Positions 54,461 through 64,000 of a stretch of 64,000 nucleotides of DNA are shown here, piece by piece. The notes beneath the pieces were generated by a model that was not told the origin of the DNA, searched no databases, and saw only the letters and a list, made by a program, of their open reading frames with translations. Location of the stretch: assembly GCF_026914185.1 (NCBI RefSeq), contig NC_070566.1, positions 2,170,001 through 2,234,000 on the forward strand, read 5' to 3'. Numbering within the stretch: position 1 is the first letter of the stretch; every line of letters starts with the position of its first letter. The DNA comes from Puccinia triticina (lineage: Eukaryota; Basidiomycota; Pucciniomycetes; Pucciniales; Pucciniaceae). The position numbers were made by a program, and so were the translations under genes.

Positions 54461-56171
54461 TCATGTGTCGGCTTTCAGGTCGTTAATGTATTGATAAATC
54501 GTTTCGACCTTTGTCAAGCTTTTTCGGATCTGAATTTGAAAGATAAATAAAAAAGTAAATACATGAGTTTCTAGCAACATGGTGAGCAGAGAGAGAGGGA
54601 TGTAATGAAGAGAGACACGAACGGATTCATCCCATACGAAAAGTGAAGGAGCGATGGCGACCAACTGATCCTTTTCGCTGGGGTTGTGGTTTTGATCCTC
54701 GGTACTGTTGGCAGCTGCGGCGACATTACTGACAACCACATCATCCTCAGAGTCGGACAAGTTTTTGAAGGTGATTAATTTCTCGACTTGGTCGATCGAC
54801 GCTTTCAGTCGGTTTTCTTGGATCATCGTCCGGGCCATGATCTCGACTGCCGTCGACGTAAGTCCAACTAGATTACCTAATCCTTTGAAACTGATCCGAT
54901 TATAAATCCTCGAGACTGATAGTAAATTGTGTTGCATCACCGCTCGATCGAAGACGTTCTCTGGGCCTTTCTTCAACCTCCTTCTTTCGCCTGCCTCGTT
55001 CATCAGTCGTGCATCATCATCCTGATCCTCATCGTCCGACACTTCCAACATCTTTGGCAATTTCGCTAACTGATGAGCTTTTAATCGTTTCTCGAATTCG
55101 ACCATTTCATGATCTCGAATAATCTGTCCTAAGACCATCTTCGATAGGATCTTATAATCCAGCAGGTTCACACTCCTTTCGTCCCGGAATAAGCCTGTCA
55201 AAAGTCTTGTCCTATTCGGTCCGGCTGGGGCTAAGACTCCACAAACGACGGCTGCCGACAGACAACTTTCTCTTTCTTCTTCGTCCAGGTTCGCTGTAAA
55301 GCTGATCTCGTGATACTTCTTACTCGCTTCTTCAAACTTCCTCTTCGAATCGAAGATTCTTGCCTGTGATAACTTGAATGCTAGAATGGTTGCCTAAGTG
55401 GAAGCGTTTGTTTTTATTCGAGAGTAAAAACGGCTTATTAGTCCTTCCTCCTTATGTAACCAATAGTCTTGGATAGCATTGTAATTACTTTGGATGGTAG
55501 GTCGACTGGTTGTATGACTAACTTCATCTTTACACTCAGGAACCAATAAACTAGCCCGATTCAAGTAACTTTCAGCATTGGTCGCATTGTCATCCTCTAA
55601 CAGTAGTCTGACGATCCTAATGTATGTGTTCAACCTATATTGATCGGAAACGGTCCTGATTATAGGAAAAAGAAAGAAAGAAAAAACTCATTATCAGCTC
55701 GGGTAGATGCCTTTTATGTGAGATTGGTTCTACTCACCGGTGGGTCCCATCAAGAGGTATTCCTTGGAGAGCTTTAGCCGCCTCACTCCAATCTTCCTGT
55801 TCCTCCAATAGGGAAGCCAACGATTCCCTCAAGCTCGAGATTTGCTCCTCGAACCTCACCGTTCTGCCGCACAGATCAGGTTGGGCTAGGACGGATTCGA
55901 GCAAGTTACGCTTGAAGTCGATCTGATCTTTCGCTTTGAGTTCGCTCTCGACTAGCCCGACGAGTTCCGAGAGGACCGTCTTGGAGATCATAAGTCCGAT
56001 GACATCCTGGACGATGTTCGCGACGAATTGGACAATCGAATTGACGCTCTCCTGTGTCCGCGGTTGTCCAAATAAACTCTTGAGTAGCTCTGAGTATGCC
56101 TTCGACTTGGCTTGTTGAGGTTGCTGGTTTATTTCGTTGAAGTGGCTGTTCATCTGAGTCGTCGCATCCAT
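54461..56171 (-). CDS. CSN4: COP9 signalosome subunit 4
   Basis: CSN4 is a PCI-domain subunit of the nuclear complex that removes NEDD8 from cullins. Minus strand: exon 1 56171-55738 (MDATTQMNSHFNEINQQPQQ...), GTGAGT donor; exon 2 55655-55523, GTTAGT donor; exon 3 55393-54617; exon 4 54529-54461. Phases agree and give about 470 residues, a little longer than the roughly 400 of animal CSN4. The match is clear in exon 2 (LLEDDNATNAESYLNRASLL) and exon 3: LFRDERSVNLLDYKILSKM, FDRAVMQHNLLSVSRIYNRI and IMARTMIQENRLKASIDQVE, the winged-helix part of the PCI domain. A fungal insertion of about 25 acidic residues (VSDDEDQDDD) precedes it. The last donor (GTCTCT) is weak. Confidence 0.9.
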
Positions 56172-56311
56172 CTTTGCTTGTCAAGCGAGTCCTTCGATTT
56201 CGAATTCCGCTGTTTTCCAGTGAGAGAGACTTGGACGCGTACATGCGATGCATTTCCCCCGGGGACCGCCTCAGCCTCCCCGGTCGGCTGAGAGAGGGGG
56301 GAGGGGGGGCC

Positions 56312-58642
<2,331 letters not shown>

Positions 58643-59612
58643 AGCTGTGCCCGACGCTCTCTTCAATCTTCCTTAATGGAGATAAATCGATGTTTGTTTG
58701 TTTTTTTTGGTTTCTCCCTACCATCTACTGGTGTTTATTCGTTGTTGTATATGCCTGTCACTGTTTCAAGTATCATATTTCCCCCCCCCTCTTACACTCT
58801 CCAGCAAACATCAAGAGAGGAAGAAAGAAAAGAAAAAGTACTTCCAATTAGTTTTCTTCCTATAATCAGACTGAATCTTTAGTACGCATTGTCATATACA
58901 AGCATATGTGGTGAAGGGGAGGAGAATGTTGATCTCGCACATCAGGTGGTAAAGTAGTCTATTGTATAGAGACTTGATTTCTTTCTTGTTCTCTTTGGTC
59001 TAAAGAACTCTTTCCTTTGCTCCTTTTTCCTTTTTCTCTTGGAGCTGTGTTTCAAGATAGTGTGAATATAGATTTCGTGTTATGCGAAGAAATGAAGAAG
59101 ATTTAAATGCACGATACACCATCTACCCAACGGGTGCATTTTGGGCTTGGGAGGGTCCCTGCGGGACGGTGTGCCCCCTCCACAAAGAGAGGGACTTGTG
59201 AAGTTAGACTTTGGACCTGGTGTAGCTTGGTGTCCAAGACAGCTCACATGACAACACAACGACCCGGAGCCAAAACAGAATGTAGATGATGTAGATGTAG
59301 GGCATGTCCCAGGTACCAAGCTCCCGTTATGCCTTGTCGCATCTGGCCGATCCAGCTAATGCTCTCAATTCTCAACTTGAAGACGGCAATCTCAAGCCCG
59401 CATGCCTGGCTCTCAGTCTGCCCCATGTGTGGTTTCCACTCCAGGTTGGCTAGTTTCTTCTGTTCTACATGGTGGGTGAAACAAGAAATGGCTCCTCATG
59501 CAGAGCCACGAAATATCAAAACATCCACGCGGAAATGGCAAAGAAACCCATACGCCTCTCCTGCGGGAGGACCCTTCGAGAAGCAGTGCCTGAGGTTCCT
59601 CCGTTTGAAAAA
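58643..59612. other. Intergenic, no gene seen
   Basis: The first ~450 bp are probably the 3' UTR and terminator region of the kinase gene (T-rich, with a C run near 58783). 59105-59600 holds small frames on both strands without recognisable products. Confidence 0.45.
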
Positions 59613-59823
59613 GGGGGATTCAAAGTTGGCCATGCACAACTTGCATGCACTTTTGCAAGTTGGTGTTCAAGGCTTTTATTGAACACCAAATTTCAAAAAA
59701 ACATTCAAGCAGGCTTAGGGGGTGTAGTACAGTGTGGCTTGCATGCACTTTTGCAACTACATTCTTGAACACCGACTTGCAAAAGTGCATGCAAGTTGCA
59801 TCTGGCCAACTTTGAAACCCCCC
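59613..59823. mobile_element. 211-bp MITE with ~56-bp terminal inverted repeats
   Basis: The left end GGGGGATTCAAAGTTGGCCA and its complement at the right (ending TTTGAAACCCCCC) are followed inward by matching CTTGCATGCACTTTTGCAAG blocks. The centre has GGTGTTCAAGGC...GAACACC and GGGGTGTAGTACAGTGTGGC. It is the better-preserved relative of 31825-32050. It lies just upstream of the Rap1-like gene. Confidence 0.85.
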
Positions 59824-59999
59824 AGTTCATTTGGCCAGGTGCTGCGCCAGCCTGCACTCGGGAGCTTGTGTCTTTTGGTGGCAGGAATGAGCTCTGCTGT
59901 TTGATGACGTTCCAATCTGTCTCATGTGGTTGGAGGTACGTGGAGGTCAGTGGATGGATGTGGAGTAAAGGAAGAAGAGACTTCTCTCAGCCGGCCGTG

Positions 60000-62900
60000 A
60001 TGAGTGGCCGGCCAGCCAATCGGCTCAATCTGCGGGAAGCCGGATGCGGCGCGGAGGGACTTTTTCTTTCCGCGCATCTCAGCATCATCGAAGTTCAACT
60101 CGATTTGTCAGTCGACCACCACTTTTCTGGCTCGTCCGGTACCCCAAGAGGGTGTGTTCTTACCCAATGTGAGTCTGCAATCTGCACCCAATCGCTCTCA
60201 GGATGCCGGGACAATGCTGTTGATCATCGATGGAAAACTCGCAGGGCCATTCGGACTGCATTTTGTAAAGCAGACCAAGATCAACTCGCCTTGTTCCTGG
60301 CTAACAATCCTGGTGACCTGGGCGGAAACATCATCTATCAGGAATTTGCTCGAACTGTGAGTGACAAAAGTGCATTTCCATTTTTCTTTCCCGCTTGATG
60401 GCGACCGACCTGACCGCCATCCTTGTAACTACAGCATCCCAATCACACCTGGCAGTCATGGCGAGCCCACTATATCTCCAACTCTCTGGTCATCCATCAA
60501 ATCATCCGGAGAATACAAAGAGAATCGGAGGCCCAGAAAAATCGACCTCCCCCGATCAACCTTGCTTCCTCGGTCGGAAATCCCGAGGTGCCAAGCAAAT
60601 CGCCCATCGAAGAGCTACAACTGATCAGACGGCGAAGTCCCATGACGCACAAAGGAAAAAAGAAGGCGTCTTTCCATCTGTTGGAGATCGACAGCGACTC
60701 GGACGATTCACCTGGACCCGAACCAAACCAATCTCCGAATGATACCCCTCAAGAATTCGCCCTGCATCGAATCACTCAGGCCCACCAACATCGTTCCAGA
60801 ACTCGCGACTGGGTCACCGACCTGGCATCACCGAGCCAACTAGGTAAAATCCAATCGAATCCGTCCGTCCATTCCATTAGTGTAAATCAAAACTCTTTGA
60901 ACCATTCATCGACCTTCAACTTGAAGCTCAAAGATTCTCGGCTAATTCAGCTGTCTAATCCGCAAACCGTTCAATAGATGTCGCGTGAAGAGGAACAGAA
61001 GTTTTTGCAGTTCATCTCTGCCTTCCCTCAAGGTGACCTCCGACTGTCTTTAATGCTTTATGAAAAGTATCATTCACAGGTTAGCTACCCCCACTGATCC
61101 TCCTTCGTAGGCACGGATGGCTCCATCTTTGTCCTGTATAACCTCCGTTGTTCTCGTTGACGTCAATGAACTCTAGCTTACGGTGTATCACGACTCCTGT
61201 TGACACGTAGATGCCTAAATTTTCGGCCGATGAATATCGCGCTTATTACCTTGCCCACCACCATCAGAATAAACCTGGTCGCAAACGGGTGGCCTCTCGG
61301 GAGCCCGAAGGAATCACGCGGGCGAAAGTCAGCAGACTTAACCCTTTGCCCGATGATCGGGCCCGAGCCAACTCGAATGAATCAGGCAGTCGAAGGACGT
61401 TGGTGGACGATGGCCAAGGAGATGAAGCGCCCGGAAAACTAACCGACGAGGAAGATCATGACGGCTTTGACTCGCTCTCAATCTCTACGGGGTCTTCGGA
61501 TGACTTGGAATTAGACTACATTCTGAACTGTCGGGATTACCCTCAAGTGGCTCGTGCTATGAACATTTCGGAAGAATTGCTGCATCCTCTTTTGAAGTTT
61601 CAAGAGAATCTTTTTCAGCCCTGGGAGTTCGATCGTTTCGAGGCAGAGCCAAAATCTCGCCCAGCTACAGAAGAATCCGCACAAGGATCCCCTCTGGTCG
61701 ATCAACAACCCCATGAATCTCGTTCCGTCGCACAAGAAGAACCAAGACAGGAATCTCCGCGCGTGCAGGATCCCACAGCTCGGCCGGCTGTCAAGAAGCA
61801 AGCATCTCGGCCGGCTGTCCAAGACGAAGCAGCTCGGCCGGCTGCCCAGGACGAAACAGCTCGCCCGGGCGTCCAAAAACCAAAATCTCGTGCAGTTGCC
61901 CTTGAACGAGCCCCTCGTCCGGTTTCGCAAGAATCTCGCCCAGTTGTGCAAGAAACAGAAGAGGCTACCATTTTGAGACGGGCTGATTCATCCGCGTCAA
62001 CTGAATCCCGTTCAGGCACACAAGAAGAAGCAAGACAGGGATCTCCGCGCGTGCAGGATCCAACAGCTCGGCCGGCTGTCAAGGAGCAAGCATCTCGGCC
62101 GGCTGTCAAGGAGCAAGCATCTCGGCCGGCTGTCCGAGACGAAGCAGCTCGGCCGGCTGCCCAAGACGAACCAGCTCGCCCGGGCGTCCAAGAACGAAAA
62201 TCTCGTGCAGTTGTCCTTGAACGAGCCCCTCGTCCGGTTTTGCAAGAATCTCGCCCAGTTGCGCAAGAAACAGAAGAGGCTACCATTTTGAGACGGGCTG
62301 ATTCATCTGTGTCAACTGAATCCCGTTCAGGCACACAAGAAGAAGCAAGACAGGGATCGCCGCGCGTGCATGATCCAACAGCTCGGCCGGCTGTCAAGGA
62401 GCAAGCATCTCGGCCGGCTGTCCAAGACGAAGCAGCTCGGCCGGCTGTCCAAGACGAACCAGCTCGCCCGGGCGTCCAAGAACGAAAATCTCGTGCAGTT
62501 GTCCTTGAACGAGCCCCTCGTCCGGTTTTGCAAGAATCTCGCCCAGTTGCGCAAGAAACAGAAGAGGCTACCATTTTGAGACGGGCTGATTCATCTGCGT
62601 CAACTTCGGACCAGACTTCACGACGGAGCTCGTTCAAGCCAGCCAGAGCTCCCGCATCAGTCCAGGAAGCAATCGAGCTTATGTGTATCTTTATAGAGGA
62701 TTTTGGGGACCTCTATTCGCACGCTGACGCAGTCCGACTTCTGAACCAATGTGGCGACTGGTCGATGATGTTCGAAGTAGCCACATTAAGAAGACTCGAG
62801 CAGGAATTGCAGCATGACCCGAGTGGCACGAATGGGCACGATGAAGACGCGCTCGACCCAGATTACGCGCACCGGGTTCAAAACCTCGTTTGGACTGCTG

Positions 62901-63046
62901 AGGAGGATGAACTGATCTCACAGGATCCTCCTCAGACAGATGCTGACACCCAATTGAGGCGCAAAAAACTTTTGGAAAAGCGAAGCGCACAAGCTATTAA
63001 AAACCGTAAAGAATTTCTACAATTAAAGAAAAACTCCATCCAATAA
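60000..63046 (+). CDS. RAP1: Rap1-like telomere protein
   Basis: Rap1 binds telomeric DNA or the shelterin-like complex. The first exon seen ends at 60356, with the Myb-type helix ADQDQLALFLANNPGDLGGN and IIYQEFAR. After the GTGAGT...ACAG intron (60357-60434) comes HPNHTWQSWRAHYI, the signature third helix of Rap1 Myb domains. The exon runs to about 60881, then 60978-61079 and 61211-63046 (GTTAGC...CACGTAG intron). A second Myb-like unit spans the last junction (EEEQKFLQFISAFPQGDLRL, then FSADEYRAYYLAHHHQN). Next comes a tandem-repeat region, then a C-terminal domain like the Rap1 RCT (FIEDFGDLYSHADAVRLL, VWTAEEDELI, KNRKEFLQLKK). An N-terminal BRCT domain was not found, and the true start may lie in further exons. 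The ATG at 60000 is provisional. Confidence 0.8.
61760..62610 (+). repeat. Coding minisatellite within the Rap1-like gene
   Basis: Three copies of a unit of 288-315 bp (96-105 residues). In each copy, GAAACAGAAGAGGCTACC is preceded by a string of ~8-9-residue repeats of the ASRPAVKEQ / ARPAVQDE type. GAAACAGAAGAG starts at 61952, 62267 and 62555. The 27-bp length difference equals one extra short repeat, so all changes keep the frame. Frames on the opposite strand here are shadows. Confidence 0.9.
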
Positions 63047-64000
63047 CCCGTTTTTAGATGCATTCCCAGCAGCCCCTACTCCTTTCGTTTATGTTAGAGA
63101 GCCTCAAACACATTCAAAGATCAACAAAGCAGTCATATTGCTCTTGCTATTTTTCCTTCCTAATTTATTTTATCCGATAATATAAATTCCAAGGACGTGC
63201 CCGAACCACTAAATATACCATCCATTACATTAATAAAATTATCACACTCTGCTACTTGCACCTCGGATTGAACCTGCTGTGATCGGCGTATTTCTGTCTC
63301 ACCGCACAATGAGCACGTGCATGTGTAATTCCCCAACTGCCCTCACTCCGCGATGCCGAAAGCTACCGGGAATTCTCATAACGCATACCGCATGTACTAA
63401 GGAGATTGTTACTGACGGCAGTGCCGCGCACGTTCCACTCGGAGTGCTTCTGAAACCTCGGGTAACTGTGACGATGATGAGACACCAGTTAGCCGGGTAT
63501 CGTACATCTACATATGTATTTACCCTATAACTTGGGGATGTCACATTCTTGTCGTAGAAGCTGTTTGTTCTTGTCGATTTGGTTGTACAGATGCAGTATG
63601 TACGATAAGCCTATTGATGTGTGATTGATTCCAAACACTACTCTTGGGCCCCGTCTCATCTTCGGAATCCGGTTCACGACCACCTCGATGTATACTTCAA
63701 CCGGAGCCCCAGCAGCTGCAGGAACGTGGCCGCTGTTCTACTGAGCTTGGCAGCAATTCCGCCGCGCGGAGCCGGAACGCGAGTCCACTGCATGCTGGCT
63801 CGAACAACATCATTCGCGGATGAACTGCTTGGCAAGTTGGACAAGGGTTCTCGGGTTCAGGGCACGCCAGCATGGCTCCAACACAACCGCCGCTTTAGTG
63901 CAAACCTACTTGACCAGCCATTTTTGAAGAAAAAAAAAGACAATGCGCGAAGCCGTGGATTATTAAAGCGTAAAAAAACCAGCGTGGCACACGGCCACAC
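63047..64000. other. 3' flank of the Rap1-like gene, no further gene seen
   Basis: The first ~200 bp are AT-rich and probably hold the 3' end signals. The rest is GC-richer with only short frames (about 80 codons on both strands at 63279-63544). No product recognised. Confidence 0.45.

Noticed and set aside
61511..62637. Minus-strand frames of 146 and 311 codons opposite the Rap1-like gene
   Set aside because: Shadow translations of the in-frame coding minisatellite on the plus strand.

Overview
The window reads as nuclear DNA of a repeat-rich fungus, most likely a rust (Pucciniales). The reasons are short spliced introns with GTTAGT, GTATGT or GTAAGT donors, AT-rich intergenic DNA packed with nested transposons, and a few conserved single-copy eukaryotic genes in between. 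The order is an inference; the species cannot be told from the sequence.

Layout. 1-7405 is a satellite with a ~173-bp monomer. It runs one way to ~4496 and is then inverted. An 811-bp solo LTR sits in it, and part of it shows a five-monomer higher-order repeat of 865 bp. 7406-7777 is one arm of a foldback transposon abutting the satellite. 8106-20600 is a second foldback element bounded by a perfect 8-bp target duplication (TAAAATTA). Its core is a palindromic GATGACCGG minisatellite, and it is split by a very young Ty3/Gypsy retrotransposon (9489-20240). 20609-26670 holds small inverted-repeat elements and hairpins.

26671-31073 is a small gene island: an unrecognised minus-strand gene, a THO complex subunit 7 gene and a small one-pass membrane protein gene. 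35258-43386 is a second LTR element on the minus strand. It codes for a Gag-like protein but no polymerase. 43387-54460 is mostly MITEs, hairpins, a second GATGACCGG-type array, an inverted gene duplication and another foldback element. 54461-63046 is a conserved block: COP9 signalosome subunit 4 (minus), an NDR-family kinase (plus, head to head with it) and a Rap1-like telomere protein with a coding minisatellite (plus).

Most interesting pattern. Both LTR elements carry, between the last sense ORF and the polypurine tract of the 3' LTR, a CpG-rich segment holding tandem repeats plus an antisense ORF that becomes continuous only after removing two GT-AG introns. Antisense introns would survive the element's RNA stage, so these look like intron-bearing accessory genes carried by retrotransposons. 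The two elements also share the polypurine tract. Element 1 repeats it inside pol (a candidate central polypurine tract) and uses a T TTT TTA slip site between protease and reverse transcriptase. All exon joins are read by eye and need transcript support.
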